Assembly (NCBI GenBank): GCA_913057515.1
Contig: CAJXOJ010000002.1
Location: 1 to 64,000, forward strand
DNA: 64,000 nucleotides
Direction of reading: 5' to 3'
DNA from: an uncultured Cycloclasticus sp.
GTDB lineage: Bacteria; Pseudomonadota; Gammaproteobacteria; Methylococcales; Cycloclasticaceae
In this document: positions 47,089-58,327 of the stretch, one piece after another
Layout of the letters: every line of letters begins with the position of its first letter
Numbering within the stretch: the stretch's first letter is position 1
Position numbers and translations under genes: made by a program
Notes under the pieces: model-generated
Database searches by the model: none
Told to the model about the DNA's origin: nothing
Seen by the model: the letters and a program-made list of their open reading frames with translations, nothing else

Positions 47089-48360
47089 ATGTCATTTCGT
47101 ACATCACTTAGTGGTTTAGATGCTGCTTCAAATGATCTTTCTGTTGTCGGCAACAATATTGCTAATGCCGCAACAACGGGGTTTAAAGGTTCACGTGCAG
47201 AATTTGTAGATGTGTTTGCAACAACGTTTTCAGGGGTCTCTGGTAATACTCCGGGCAGTGGTGTCCGTGTAGCATCGGTTTCACAGCAGTTTGGACAAGG
47301 GAATATCGAGTTTACTGCGAGCAACTTGGATATGGCCATTAATGGTGAAGGTTTCTTTATTGTTAACGATGATGGAACAGATAGCTACACCCGTGCTGGA
47401 GCGTTTTCAACGGACAGAGAAGGCTTCGTTATTGATAATTCGGGTCGTAACTTACAAGTATTTCCTGCAAATAGTAATGGGTCTTTCAATACGGGTACTC
47501 TTCAGTCACTACAATTGACCACCACTGATTCTCCGCCTAGAGCTACGACGAGTCTTACTCCTATCATAAACTTAAACGCTAATGAGGTGGTTCCACTCAA
47601 TGCTTTTGACCCAGTCGACGCAGACACATATAACCATTCGACGTCAACAACAGTTTATGATTCGCAAGGTAATGGCTTTCCAGCAACCATGTATTATGTG
47701 GCAAGCAACCCAGCAGCTAACGAATGGCAAGCGTACACCATCGTAGATGGAAATACGTTGACAATGACAGAGCCGGCAGGAACGACCGGACTTCCTGTTG
47801 ATTTCTTTACGTTGACCTTTAACGGGGATGGTAGCTTAGCGAGTACAACGATTGATGGTGTGGCTGATACTACACGCCAAGTTCCTTTTAATGGTTTGAC
47901 TTTGGGTAATGGAACTGACCCCATGGCGCTGACATTTGACTATGCGGATATCACTCAATACGGTGGTGACTTTTCAATTTACTCTTTAAATCAAGATGGT
48001 TTTTCATCAGGTCGTTTAAGTGGTATTGATATTGATCAAAATGGTGCTGTTTTCGCTCGCTTTACCAATGGACAATCCGATTTGTTAGGGCAGGTTGCCT
48101 TGGCATCCTTTCCAAATTCTGGGGGGTTAAACCAACTGGGTTCAACCTCTTGGGGCGAAACGTTCAGTTCAGGTGACCGGATTATTGGCTCTCCAACGAG
48201 CTCAGGATTTGGTGCGCTACAGTCGGGTGCGTTAGAAGCTTCTAATGTTGATATTGCCTCTCAACTGGTTAACTTAATTACCTCGCAACGTAATTTCCAG
48301 GCTAACGCAAAAGCGATAACAACGGAAGATACCATTCAGCAAGCTATTTTGAATATTTAG
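47089..48360 (+). CDS. flgE: Flagellar hook protein FlgE
   Basis: 423 aa; SFRTSLSGLDAASNDLSVVGNNIANAATTGFKGSRAEF; C-terminal LVNLITSQRNFQANAKAI. Confidence 0.95.
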   Translation: MSFRTSLSGLDAASNDLSVVGNNIANAATTGFKGSRAEFVDVFATTFSGVSGNTPGSGVRVASVSQQFGQGNIEFTASNLDMAINGEGFFIVNDDGTDSYTRAGAFSTDREGFVIDNSGRNLQVFPANSNGSFNTGTLQSLQLTTTDSPPRATTSLTPIINLNANEVVPLNAFDPVDADTYNHSTSTTVYDSQGNGFPATMYYVASNPAANEWQAYTIVDGNTLTMTEPAGTTGLPVDFFTLTFNGDGSLASTTIDGVADTTRQVPFNGLTLGNGTDPMALTFDYADITQYGGDFSIYSLNQDGFSSGRLSGIDIDQNGAVFARFTNGQSDLLGQVALASFPNSGGLNQLGSTSWGETFSSGDRIIGSPTSSGFGALQSGALEASNVDIASQLVNLITSQRNFQANAKAITTEDTIQQAILNI

Positions 48361-48386
48361 TTGTTTAGTTAATAAAAGGAGCTGTC

Positions 48387-49127
48387 ATGGATACTAGTTT
48401 ATACGTTGCAATGAGTGGAGCTAAACAAATATTGTTAGCACAATCTGCCAACTCCCATAATTTGGCGAACGTCAATACCACAGGGTTTAAAGCTGATTTA
48501 TCACAATTTAGAAGTATGCCTGTCTATGGCCCTGGGCACCCTTCGAGTGTATATGCGATGGCAGAACGTCCTGGTATTGATTTTGATTTAGGCACAGTGC
48601 AGCAAACAGGGCGTGAATTAGATGTCTCTATTAGTGGAGAAGGTTGGATTTCTGTAGCAGCGGCTGATGGTGGCGAAGCCTATACAAGAGCCGGAGATTT
48701 ACGGGTAACGCCAGATGGTTTATTGACCACGGGGACAGGTTTGCCGGTACTGGGCGAGAGCGGATTAATGAGTATTCCTGAAGTCGAAAAAATAGAAGTG
48801 GGTGCCGATGGAACGATTAGCGTTATTCCCCTAGGTGCAACTTCAACAGAACTGTTAGTAGTTGACAGAATTAAATTAGTGAACCCAGAGCGTGGCGAGT
48901 TAATAAAAGGTAATGATGGCCTTTTTAGAATGAAAAATGGGGCTGAAGCAGATTCAAGTGCTGATGTTTCGCTGGTTAGTGGTGCCGTTGAAGGCAGTAA
49001 TGTGAGTGTGGTAGATGCCATGGTGAATATGATTGAGTTATCAAGAAGTTTTGAGATGCAAGTAAAAGTAATGAAAACAGCCAGCGAAAATGAAGCGGCT
49101 AGTGCAAAGTTAATGAGCTTAGGATAG
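48387..49127 (+). CDS. flgF: Flagellar basal-body rod protein FlgF
   Basis: 246 aa; [33 protein letters not shown]. Confidence 0.94.
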   Translation: MDTSLYVAMSGAKQILLAQSANSHNLANVNTTGFKADLSQFRSMPVYGPGHPSSVYAMAERPGIDFDLGTVQQTGRELDVSISGEGWISVAAADGGEAYTRAGDLRVTPDGLLTTGTGLPVLGESGLMSIPEVEKIEVGADGTISVIPLGATSTELLVVDRIKLVNPERGELIKGNDGLFRMKNGAEADSSADVSLVSGAVEGSNVSVVDAMVNMIELSRSFEMQVKVMKTASENEAASAKLMSLG

Positions 49128-49136
49128 GGGAAAACG

Positions 49137-49925
49137 ATGTCAACACAAGCAATGTGGATTAGTAAAACAGGCTTAGAAGCCCAACAAACAAGAATGGCGG
49201 TTATCTCGAATAACTTGGCCAACGTCAACACCACTGGGTTCAAAAAATCACGTGCGATATTTGAAGACTTGCTATATCAAAATGTTCGTCAAGTAGGCGC
49301 GCAGAGTTCGCAAAATACTGAGTTACCAACGGGCTTACAAATTGGCACGGGTGTTCGTACCGTCGCCACCGAGAAACATCATACTCAAGGAACTATCCAG
49401 CAAACAGGGCAGTCCTTGGATATATCAGTTTCAGGACGTGGTTTCTTTCAAATATTACGCCCAGATGGTGACATCTCTTATACCCGTGACGGTAGCTTTA
49501 AGCTCGACTCAAGCGGGCAACTAGTAACCTCTGGCGGTTACCCTTTAGAACCATCCATTACCATCCCAGAGGATTCATTAAGTGTAACAATTGGTGTGGA
49601 TGGAACAGTGAGTGTTTTACAACCTGGCAGTGGTACACCATCACTGGTGGGTAATATCACTTTGGCAGATTTTGTTAACCCAACGGGGCTTGACCCTATT
49701 GGTGAAAACCAGTTTAGAGAATCGTTGTCTAGTGGCACACCAACGGTGGGAACACCGGGTGAAACGGGCGTGGGTTTAATTAGTCAAGGCTCTTTAGAAA
49801 CCTCAAACGTAAACGTTGTAGAGGAAATGGTCAGCATGATCGAAACTCAACGTGCCTATGAAATGAATTCAAAAGCGATTTCAACTTCTGACCAAATGAT
49901 GCAAGGATTAATTCAGGCCTTATAG
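49137..49925 (+). CDS. flgG: Flagellar basal-body rod protein FlgG
   Basis: 262 aa; [62 protein letters not shown]. Confidence 0.96.
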   Translation: MSTQAMWISKTGLEAQQTRMAVISNNLANVNTTGFKKSRAIFEDLLYQNVRQVGAQSSQNTELPTGLQIGTGVRTVATEKHHTQGTIQQTGQSLDISVSGRGFFQILRPDGDISYTRDGSFKLDSSGQLVTSGGYPLEPSITIPEDSLSVTIGVDGTVSVLQPGSGTPSLVGNITLADFVNPTGLDPIGENQFRESLSSGTPTVGTPGETGVGLISQGSLETSNVNVVEEMVSMIETQRAYEMNSKAISTSDQMMQGLIQAL

Positions 49926-49934
49926 GTGATTTAC

Positions 49935-50615
49935 ATGAAAAAACTTAATCTATTGATTTTGCCGTTCATATTGCCAGGTTGCGCGATGATGGACAATATG
50001 GCCAAACCAAGGCACGACGTAGAGTATGCGCCAGCTAAACCTATGTCATACCAAGTGCCGCAAAGTCATAACGGGTCAATTTATCAAGCTGGTTATGAAG
50101 TTAGTTTATTTGAAGACATTAGAGCACGTAGAATTGGCGATATTCTAATTATTAACTTGGTAGAAAAGACCGATGCCAAAAAAGAATCAGACACGGATAT
50201 CAAAAAAGGCACTACGACAAATATAGCGGCGCCAACCGTATTAGGTATGCTCGACCCTTCATTAAAAGGGCTTAACTTAAACAGTGCGTTAAGTTCATCA
50301 AATGATTTTGCTGGCGAAACGGAAAGTACACAGAAAAATAGCCTAAGCGGGAGTATTACTGTCAGCGTTGTAGATGTTCTTCCAAACGGTTATTTAAGAA
50401 TACGCGGTGAAAAACGTGTTCGCCTTAACCAGGGGAATGAATATATAAGAGTGTCTGGTATTATCCGCCCAACCGACATTAACCCCGATAACTCGGTTGA
50501 ATCTACAAAAATTGCCGATGCAACCATTATGTATACAGGCGAAGGTGCGCTAGCGGATGCTAACAAAATTGGTTGGTTAGCTCGTTTCTTTATTAGCGCA
50601 GTATTCCCGTTCTAA
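49935..50615 (+). CDS. flgH: Flagellar L-ring lipoprotein FlgH
   Basis: Lipobox-like [68 protein letters not shown] 49935 preferred over GTG 49926. Confidence 0.94.
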   Translation: MKKLNLLILPFILPGCAMMDNMAKPRHDVEYAPAKPMSYQVPQSHNGSIYQAGYEVSLFEDIRARRIGDILIINLVEKTDAKKESDTDIKKGTTTNIAAPTVLGMLDPSLKGLNLNSALSSSNDFAGETESTQKNSLSGSITVSVVDVLPNGYLRIRGEKRVRLNQGNEYIRVSGIIRPTDINPDNSVESTKIADATIMYTGEGALADANKIGWLARFFISAVFPF

Positions 50616-50625
50616 GGAGTTTATT

Positions 50626-51738
50626 ATGAATATGAAATCCCTTATATTAATGGTAGTTTTAGGCTTAATGCAAAGCACTGCCTATGCCGAACGCATAAAA
50701 GATATTGCTTCTATAACAGGTGTTCGCGCTAACCAGCTGGTGGGCTATGGTATTGTCGTTGGCCTAAATGGCACAGGTGATAAGGTTAAAGCAGGTGATT
50801 TTACTTCGCAAAGCATGCGCAGTATGTTGAGTCAAATGGGGGTTAAAATACCCGCAACGGTTCAAGTTAAATCTAAAAATATTGCTGCGGTAATTATTCA
50901 TGCAAGCCTTCCACCGTTTGCCAGCCCTGGGCAAAAAATTAATGTAACCGTTAACGCCATTGGTGAAGCCAGTAGTTTACGCGGTGGTAGTTTACTCATG
51001 TCACCACTAAAAGGTGCTGATGGTAAAGTCTACGGCATAGCCCAAGGTAACTTGGTGGTGGGTGGTTTAAGCGCATCAGGTGCCGATGGCTCCAAAGTGA
51101 GTGTTAATATTCCAACGGTTGGTAGTATTCCAAATGGTGCAACGGTTGAACGGACAGTGTATAGCCCCTTTAATGAAGGCACAACGTTAACACTTAATTT
51201 GCACACCTTTGACTTTACAACAGCTAACCGACTCGCTAATTCAATTAACCAAGCGATTGGACCGCAAACCTCGCATTCAATTAACGGTGGCAGTATTAAG
51301 GTGAATATGCCGCGTGACCCAGCGCAAAGGGTAGCATTTATGTCCTTGCTAGAAAATTTAGAAGTGCAACCCGCACAATCTGCGGCGCGTATTATTATTA
51401 ACTCAAGAACCGGTACCGTGGTTATTAACAATCAGGTAAAAGTACGTGCAGCAGCGGTATCGCATGGAAATTTAACAGTCACAATTACCGAAAGACAGAA
51501 CGTTAGCCAACCGGACGCAGGTGGCGCTTTTTCAGAAGGTGAAACGGTGGTAACGCCAGAGTCAGAAATAAATATAGTGGCTGAAGATAGTCGCATGTTT
51601 GTATTTGACCCAGGTGTCTCGCTCGATCAAATCGTTAAAGCCGTTAACCAAGTAGGGGCAGGGCCCAGTGATTTAGTGGCTATCTTAGAAGCACTAAAAG
51701 GTGCAGGCGCTTTAACCGCAGAGTTAATCGTCATTTAG
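50626..51738 (+). CDS. flgI: Flagellar P-ring protein FlgI
   Basis: 370 aa; [32 protein letters not shown]; ending [14 protein letters not shown]. Confidence 0.96.
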   Translation: MNMKSLILMVVLGLMQSTAYAERIKDIASITGVRANQLVGYGIVVGLNGTGDKVKAGDFTSQSMRSMLSQMGVKIPATVQVKSKNIAAVIIHASLPPFASPGQKINVTVNAIGEASSLRGGSLLMSPLKGADGKVYGIAQGNLVVGGLSASGADGSKVSVNIPTVGSIPNGATVERTVYSPFNEGTTLTLNLHTFDFTTANRLANSINQAIGPQTSHSINGGSIKVNMPRDPAQRVAFMSLLENLEVQPAQSAARIIINSRTGTVVINNQVKVRAAAVSHGNLTVTITERQNVSQPDAGGAFSEGETVVTPESEINIVAEDSRMFVFDPGVSLDQIVKAVNQVGAGPSDLVAILEALKGAGALTAELIVI

Positions 51739-51740
51739 TA

Positions 51741-52709
51741 ATGAATTACTCAGTCTCACAAGCCGATATCTATGCCGATTTTAATGGGCTTGCTCAATTA
51801 AAAGCAAAAGCCAGTGGTGATAATAACGAACAGCAAAATGCGCTGGGTGAAGTAGCGCGTCAATTTGAGACTATTTTTCTGAAAATGATGCTGAAAAGTA
51901 TGCGCGATACCGTGCCCGAGTCAGGCCTTGTTAATAATGACAAGACGCGTTTTTATGAGTCTATGTATGATGACCAAATATCCTTAGATTTAAGTAAACG
52001 GGGTGATTTAGGCTTGGCGCAGATGATTGTTAATCAAATGGGTGAATCAGGTGCTCCCAAAACTAATAGAACCTTTGATGGTTTAGCTAGTTATCGGCAA
52101 ACAGCTGTTCAGCAAAAAGCCCCACATACTCCTCACGAACGGGTGGAATTACCCCGCGTGATCGCTGGTACGAAACCGCTTAGTACGGGTATAAACTCTA
52201 TTGAAGAGTTTGTTAATACCTTAATTGAGCCCGCCAAAAATGCCGCCAAGGCGCTAGGTGTTGATGCGCAAGTGCTGCTCGCGCAATCCGCCTTAGAAAC
52301 GGGATGGGGTAAGCACATCATGAAGGATCAAACTGGGCAAAGTAGCCATAATATGTTTGGTATAAAAGCATCACGTGGCTGGCAGGGTAAAACGGTCAAT
52401 GTGCAAACGGTTGAATATGAAGCAGGCATAGCACAAAAGCGTCAGGCGACATTTCGTGCCTATGATAACTATGAAGACAGTTTTAATGATTACGTGCAGT
52501 TTTTAAAACAAAATCCGCGTTATGCAGAAACCCTATCTAAAGTTGATTCTAATGAAGCGTTTGTAAAAGGTTTGCAAAAAGCAGGTTACGCAACAGACCC
52601 CGCCTACGCGAAAAAAATTATGTCCATCCTAGGGCGTGAACAATTGTCATCAATTGAAAGACCTTCAGTAAATTTAACTCAAGCCGATACAAGGCTTATA
52701 GGGGGTTAA
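51741..52709 (+). CDS. flgJ: Flagellar rod-assembly protein / peptidoglycan hydrolase FlgJ
   Basis: N-terminal rod-binding domain (QFETIFLKMMLKSMRDTVPESGL) plus C-terminal glucosaminidase domain (LAQSALETGWGKHIM). Confidence 0.95.
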   Translation: MNYSVSQADIYADFNGLAQLKAKASGDNNEQQNALGEVARQFETIFLKMMLKSMRDTVPESGLVNNDKTRFYESMYDDQISLDLSKRGDLGLAQMIVNQMGESGAPKTNRTFDGLASYRQTAVQQKAPHTPHERVELPRVIAGTKPLSTGINSIEEFVNTLIEPAKNAAKALGVDAQVLLAQSALETGWGKHIMKDQTGQSSHNMFGIKASRGWQGKTVNVQTVEYEAGIAQKRQATFRAYDNYEDSFNDYVQFLKQNPRYAETLSKVDSNEAFVKGLQKAGYATDPAYAKKIMSILGREQLSSIERPSVNLTQADTRLIGG

Positions 52710-52743
52710 GTGAATAAAGGGCAAACGATAGCGAGTAAACATC

Positions 52744-54672
52744 ATGGCTGATCTATTATTAACCGGCTTATCGGGTTTAACGGCATTTAAAAACGTATTG
52801 ACCACAACGGGTCACAATATTACTAATGCCACAACCGAAGGCTATAGTCGTCAAAAGGTTAGTTTAGAAACACAAACGCCACAGTTTAGTGGGGCTGGAT
52901 ACGTTGGGTCGGGCGTTTTTACATCATCAATCACTCGTCAATACGATAGTTTTTTGTCCACAGAATTTAGAAATAGCAATTCAGCAGCGTCAGAGTTAGA
53001 CACTTATTATGAATTCGCCAGTCAAATTGACTCTGTGTTGGCAAACCCAACAGTGGGGTTAAGTGGAGCCTTACAAGAGTTTTTTAACTCAATTCAAGAT
53101 GTTGCTGCAGATCCTTCCTCAATTCCAGCTAGGCAAGTTATGCTGTCTGAGGGCGAAGCGCTAGAAAACCGTTTTAGCACCATGGATAACCTGTTTGATG
53201 ATATTACCCTTCGGGTGAATAACCGCCTGGCTGATACGGTAACAGATATCAATTTATTATCTGAGAATATTGCGAGCATAAATCAAAAAATTGTTGATGC
53301 GGCTGGTAAAGGGCAAATGCCCAATGACTTGTTGGATCAACGAGATCACCTAATTGATCAGCTTGCTTCCAAAGTTAACGTGAGCACCAGTGTGCAAACG
53401 GATGGAGCGGTTAATGTGTTTGTGGGTAGTGGTCAGTCTTTAGTGTTGGGCTCTCGTAGTAACCAGCTCGGACTAGAACCAGCGGGCTTTGATGCAAGCG
53501 CATTAACCATAGTCTTCAAAGAGCAAACCGCTAATGTGGATATTACGAGGTTTATGACCGGTGGAGAAATGGGCGGCATCGTTAGGTTTAGAGATGAAGT
53601 GCTCAACCCATCAATCAATACGTTGGGGCAAATAGCCGTTTCATTATCACACACATTTAATGAGCAACATATCAATGGTGTGGACCTAAATGGCGATCAA
53701 GGCCAAGGTTTTTTCTCTAAGCCGGGTGTCCTTATTGCGAGTGATGTCTCTAACACAGGCTCTTTAACGGTTAATTATGCCGCTGATATTTCACAATTAA
53801 CCACAAGTGACTATGTGCTGACGACCGATGCAACCAACACAAACTACACGCTGACACGGTTAACCGATAACACGCAGACGACCGCGGCTATTCCGGGTGC
53901 CCCGGGTATTATTACAGTGGATGGTTTAGAGATAGATTTAAGTGCTACCGCGGCAGCGGATGAATATAGAATTCGTCCCACACGAGATGGCGCATCAAGC
54001 TTTTCATTAAAAACGACTGACCCACGGGATATTGCTATTGGGATGCCGGTCGTTAGCAGGGCAACATCCACTAACACAGGCACAGCTAGTTTAACTGAAT
54101 TAAGTATGTCGTCTTATACTGGTGTAAGCCTTGCGGATACCAGCTTAACTTACGACAGTGCTAATGCCCAATACGATATTGTAGTGGGTGGAGTCTCTAG
54201 TGGTACATTAGCTTATGATGCTGGTACTGACAGTGGTAAAACAGTGAGCGTTGCTATAGCAGGTTTTGGTGATGTTAGCTTTGTTTTAAACGGTCAGCCT
54301 GAAGATGGCGATAGTTTTATCCTAAATGATAATGCTGCAAGCAATTTCAGCGTGGGTGATAATAGAAACGCCTTGGCTTTATCAGGCTTGCAAACCACGC
54401 AAACCATGGTAGACGGTAGCGCAAGCTACCAAGATGCGTATGGCCAAATTGTGGCTGATGTGGGGCGTAAAACAAGATCAGCAGAAGTGAATGGTGCTGC
54501 ACAGCAAGGGTTTTTAAACCAAGCAATAGCAGCAAAAGATTCGGTAAGTGGGGTTAACTTAGATGAAGAAGCAGCGAATCTTGTGCGTTTTCAACAAGCA
54601 TATCAAGCAGCTAGCCAAGTGGTGCTAACCTCACGTACCATTTTTGACACCTTACTAGGAGCCTTTAGATAA
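52744..54672 (+). CDS. flgK: Flagellar hook-associated protein FlgK (HAP1)
   Basis: 642 aa; LLTGLSGLTAFKNVLTTTGHNITNATTEGYSRQKVSLETQ; VNLDEEAANLVRFQQAYQAASQVVLTSRTIFDTLL. Confidence 0.95.
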   Translation: MADLLLTGLSGLTAFKNVLTTTGHNITNATTEGYSRQKVSLETQTPQFSGAGYVGSGVFTSSITRQYDSFLSTEFRNSNSAASELDTYYEFASQIDSVLANPTVGLSGALQEFFNSIQDVAADPSSIPARQVMLSEGEALENRFSTMDNLFDDITLRVNNRLADTVTDINLLSENIASINQKIVDAAGKGQMPNDLLDQRDHLIDQLASKVNVSTSVQTDGAVNVFVGSGQSLVLGSRSNQLGLEPAGFDASALTIVFKEQTANVDITRFMTGGEMGGIVRFRDEVLNPSINTLGQIAVSLSHTFNEQHINGVDLNGDQGQGFFSKPGVLIASDVSNTGSLTVNYAADISQLTTSDYVLTTDATNTNYTLTRLTDNTQTTAAIPGAPGIITVDGLEIDLSATAAADEYRIRPTRDGASSFSLKTTDPRDIAIGMPVVSRATSTNTGTASLTELSMSSYTGVSLADTSLTYDSANAQYDIVVGGVSSGTLAYDAGTDSGKTVSVAIAGFGDVSFVLNGQPEDGDSFILNDNAASNFSVGDNRNALALSGLQTTQTMVDGSASYQDAYGQIVADVGRKTRSAEVNGAAQQGFLNQAIAAKDSVSGVNLDEEAANLVRFQQAYQAASQVVLTSRTIFDTLLGAFR

Positions 54673-54673
54673 C

Positions 54674-55969
54674 ATGAATAGAATCTCCACAAGCTTAACT
54701 CACCAGCAGGGTATCAACTCTATTCTCCAGCAGCAAACGAAGGTTAATCATACACAACAGCAAATCTCATTAGGTAAGCGTATTATTACCCCCTCTGATG
54801 ACCCAGCTGGTAGTGTCCAATTGCTTGACTTGAGCCAGGCACTGAGCAGGTTAGAGCAATTTCAAGCCAATAATGATTATGCCGTTAATAGACTGAGCAC
54901 GTCTGAAAGTACCCTGCAAAGTGTTACATCAAATTTGCAACGAGTAAGGGAATTAGCTGTGCAAGGGTTTAATGATGTAAATACCCCAACGGATAAAAAA
55001 TCCATTGCTGAAGAAATGTATCAGCGGCTGGATGAAATACTCGCACTAGCCAATACTAAAGATGCTAATGGTGATTATTTATACGCGGGTTTTAAAACAC
55101 AAACTAAACCGTTTACTGGAACATCGGATTCCGGTATTTACACCTACCAAGGCGATCAGTCACAGCGCTTTATTGAAATTGGAGAAGACCGAAGCTTAGC
55201 GGATGGAAACTCAGGTGCCGAAGTGTTTTTTAACCTACAGGATAAAAACGGCAACCCAGAAGACATTTTTAGCACCTTATATGCCTTAGCAAACGACTTA
55301 TCAACCAATAAAGCGCCAGCAGAAGAAATGGCGTTTACGATAAATGGCGTGTTAACAGATTTAGATACAGAAACACTCACCATAAATGGCTTAACGTATG
55401 AATTTGATAATGATGGTAGCGTAGGCACGAGCGTTGTAGATGGCGTAACCGTACCTAACATTATTGTTGATATTAGTGATATACCCGGAGCACCTGCTAT
55501 ACCGTTAACCAGTGATGAAATTGCAACAAACTTGGCGGCTGCCATTAGTAATCAGCAAACCTTGGGTAATACTGATATTACCGTTAGTGTTACGGGTAAT
55601 GAGCTGCAGCTGCTAGCAGGTGCTGAAGGTGAAGGCGGCTTAAGCTTTACCGATGGCGCAACGACAGGGGATATCACTGTGACCGAGCAAATATCTATAC
55701 CCTTATACGACCACCTCGATCAAATAGACACCGCGCTAAGCCGAATACTAGATGTGCGTTCACAAATTGGCGCGCGCTTAAACGTATTAGATAGCCAAGA
55801 TGAAACGAATCAAGATTTTATACTTAGCTTAGAGCAAACAAAATCGCAAATAGCCGATATCGACATAGCAGAAGCCATTAGCCGGTTTAACTTTCAAATT
55901 GTATCGCTACAGGCAGCGCAACAAGCTTATGTAAAAGTTCAAAATTTATCTTTGTTTAATCTGTTATAA
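54674..55969 (+). CDS. flgL: Flagellar hook-associated protein FlgL (HAP3)
   Basis: 431 aa; N-terminal flagellin-like helices (LGKRIITPSDDPAGSVQLLDL), C-terminal ISRFNFQIVSLQAAQQAYVKVQNLSLFNLL. Confidence 0.94.
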   Translation: MNRISTSLTHQQGINSILQQQTKVNHTQQQISLGKRIITPSDDPAGSVQLLDLSQALSRLEQFQANNDYAVNRLSTSESTLQSVTSNLQRVRELAVQGFNDVNTPTDKKSIAEEMYQRLDEILALANTKDANGDYLYAGFKTQTKPFTGTSDSGIYTYQGDQSQRFIEIGEDRSLADGNSGAEVFFNLQDKNGNPEDIFSTLYALANDLSTNKAPAEEMAFTINGVLTDLDTETLTINGLTYEFDNDGSVGTSVVDGVTVPNIIVDISDIPGAPAIPLTSDEIATNLAAAISNQQTLGNTDITVSVTGNELQLLAGAEGEGGLSFTDGATTGDITVTEQISIPLYDHLDQIDTALSRILDVRSQIGARLNVLDSQDETNQDFILSLEQTKSQIADIDIAEAISRFNFQIVSLQAAQQAYVKVQNLSLFNLL

Positions 55970-56246
55970 AAAACGACAATACGACACGCACCCCAAGCTA
56001 CAAAGTACATCTCAATCAGCTAGCAAGGAAAACCATTAGTTAGGCAGACGCATAAAGCGCAATACGCTAAAGCCCAAAGATAACGACAGGGTGATGGTGT
56101 GAGATGGATGTTGATTGTTGAGCTTACAAGGTCCAGCCCAGCTGAGGCAGAAACTTAATCTAATGAAAAGAAGGCGGATTGATATCTTGTAATTTGTGAT
56201 GCACGTCATAATTCTCTGCCTGTTTAAAAAACTTTTAAATAAACGC

Positions 56247-56273
56247 TAAAGGAAACTTTCTGAAGGCCGATAA
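56247..56273 (+). promoter_or_regulatory. Sigma-28 (FliA) promoter for fliC
   Basis: TAAA-ggaaactttctgaag(15)-GCCGATAA, an exact match to the TAAA-N15-GCCGATAA consensus, about 90 nt upstream of the fliC ATG. Confidence 0.88.
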
Positions 56274-56365
56274 GCTAATCGGAGACGGTAAATACCTAGC
56301 TAGACTAAAAGATATATCCGTCAGTTTTAAATAAGGTAAGCGTTGGCTTACAAAGGAGCAATAAA

Positions 56366-58261
56366 ATGCCTCAAATTATTAATACCAATATTGCGTCATT
56401 AACCGCGCAACGTAACTTAAACAGTTCACAAAATTCATTAAACACATCCTTGCAACGTTTATCATCTGGCTTGCGTATTAACAGCGCAAAAGATGATGCT
56501 GCTGGCCTTGCAATTTCAGAACGATTTACCACACAAATCCGTGGTTTAAATCAAGCATCACGTAACGCTAACGATGCTATTTCGCTATCTCAAACAGCGG
56601 AGGGTGCACTGGGTGAAATTGGTGCTAACTTACAACGTATTCGTGAGCTAGCGGTTCAGTCAGCCAATGCGACCAACTCTTCATCTGACCGTGCAGCGCT
56701 AGATTTAGAGGTGCAACAGCGTTTAGCTGAGGTAGATAGAATTGCCAGCCAAACTTCATTTAATGGTCAAAAAATTATTGATGGTAGCTTTGGTACCGCT
56801 GCTTTTCAAGTGGGTGCTAACGTGGGTGAAACCATTACCTTAGATTTAACGACCAGTATGCGTCAAGATCAATTAGGTGCTTATACGAATTCGTCCTCTG
56901 TTGATTTAACAACGGTTATATCAGAAGGTACTGCAGCTGTAACAGGTTCAGCTGCGACCTATGCTTTTGACACAGCTGCTTTAGTAGCAGATTACAGTAC
57001 AGTAGCTGCAGTAGCCGGTACGGACACAGTTGATTTTGCAGGTGGAACGCCAAGTATTGGTGATACAGTAACGGTAAATAACGTCGTTTTTACATTAGCT
57101 GATGCAACTACCGCAAGTACAGTTGATTCTGCAACAGCAGTAACGGTTAACGTTGACTTTACTAATGGTGCGACTGCCCAAGATGCAGTAGATGAATTTG
57201 TAACTGCTTTTGGTTTAGCAGTAACGGATGCGGGTTCTGCAGGTACAGGAACAGCATTAAGTGGTTTAAGCGTTACTAATGCTGGTGGTACATCTACAAC
57301 AGCAACTATTGCTGATACTGCAGCTGGTTTGGCTGCAACTCTAAGCAGAACTGTTGCTGCGTCAGATGCAACGGTTGTTCAAAATGTTACAGGTAGTGAT
57401 GAAGATACCTCAGCTAATGCAACCTTTACTATTACAGACCCAGAGGCTAATGCAATTACGGTCGTACTAGATAGTGATGTGACATCGGCAGCTGACTTGT
57501 TAGGTGAAATAACATCTGCAACGGGTTATGGTGCGGCAACATTTACTGCTGCAGTGGATGGAACAGGGATTGTTATCACTGATGGCAGTAACGCTACAGG
57601 GAGTTTCGCCATTGGGGGTGCTGATGCCGCAACTATAACTGCACAAAATGTAGCGGGTAGTACAGCCGCAGGTGTTGCTGACGTTGCTTTAGTTGCTGCA
57701 AACACTGTTACAGTTGCAGATGATTTCAGTATTCAAATTGGTACAACTGACGCAGTAAGCGTTGCCAATGCAACCTATTCAACCAGCCAAAGTTTAGTGG
57801 ACGCAGTCAATACAGCACTAGCAGGTAATGCACAAGCTGTGTTAAACGATGATAACACCATGAGTATTATTGCTAATGAGGATGTAACAGTAACCGGAAA
57901 TACTGGTCTAACAACCTTGGGTTATACAGGTACGGTAGCAGCATCAGGTGATTTAACAACTGCAACAGTGACAACAGTTGCTGATTCTAACGATGCTATC
58001 CGTCGTATTGATGCATCATTAACGTCTATTAGTGACTTACGTAGTACTTTTGGTGCGATTCAAAACCGTTTTGAATCTACCATTAGTAACTTAGATACAG
58101 CTGTGGAAAGCTTAAGTGCTGCGCGTTCACGTATTCAAGATGCTGATTTTGCATCTGAAACAGCAGCGTTAACCCGAGCACAAATTCTGCAACAAGCAGG
58201 TGTGTCTATTTTGTCTCAGGCTAACTCTTTACCACAAAGTGTATTGGGCTTATTACAATAA
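56366..58261 (+). CDS. fliC: Flagellin
   Basis: 631 aa; PQIINTNIASLTAQRNLNSSQNSLNTSLQRLSSGLRINSAKDDAAGLAISERF; C-terminal SRIQDADFASETAALTRAQILQQAGVSILSQANSLPQSVLGLLQ. Confidence 0.97.
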   Translation: MPQIINTNIASLTAQRNLNSSQNSLNTSLQRLSSGLRINSAKDDAAGLAISERFTTQIRGLNQASRNANDAISLSQTAEGALGEIGANLQRIRELAVQSANATNSSSDRAALDLEVQQRLAEVDRIASQTSFNGQKIIDGSFGTAAFQVGANVGETITLDLTTSMRQDQLGAYTNSSSVDLTTVISEGTAAVTGSAATYAFDTAALVADYSTVAAVAGTDTVDFAGGTPSIGDTVTVNNVVFTLADATTASTVDSATAVTVNVDFTNGATAQDAVDEFVTAFGLAVTDAGSAGTGTALSGLSVTNAGGTSTTATIADTAAGLAATLSRTVAASDATVVQNVTGSDEDTSANATFTITDPEANAITVVLDSDVTSAADLLGEITSATGYGAATFTAAVDGTGIVITDGSNATGSFAIGGADAATITAQNVAGSTAAGVADVALVAANTVTVADDFSIQIGTTDAVSVANATYSTSQSLVDAVNTALAGNAQAVLNDDNTMSIIANEDVTVTGNTGLTTLGYTGTVAASGDLTTATVTTVADSNDAIRRIDASLTSISDLRSTFGAIQNRFESTISNLDTAVESLSAARSRIQDADFASETAALTRAQILQQAGVSILSQANSLPQSVLGLLQ

Positions 58262-58278
58262 GGCGATAGCTTATGAGT

Positions 58279-58308
58279 TTGGCTCTGTTTATTCAGAGCC
58301 AAGCTTTT
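58279..58308 (+). terminator. Rho-independent terminator after fliC
   Basis: TTGGCTCTG-tttatt-CAGAGCCAA then gcttttt. Confidence 0.85.
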
Positions 58309-58327
58309 TATAAGCAAGGGGTTTAAT

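Noticed and set aside
48680-49243. 187-aa antisense ORF spanning flgF/flgG
   Set aside because: Overlaps well-supported flgF and flgG; composition consistent with a complementary-strand artefact.
56900-58000. Low-complexity Ala/Thr-rich stretch in fliC considered as a DNA tandem repeat or CRISPR-like array
   Set aside because: No regular repeat period or spacer structure; the frame is open throughout and explained by the flagellin variable domain.
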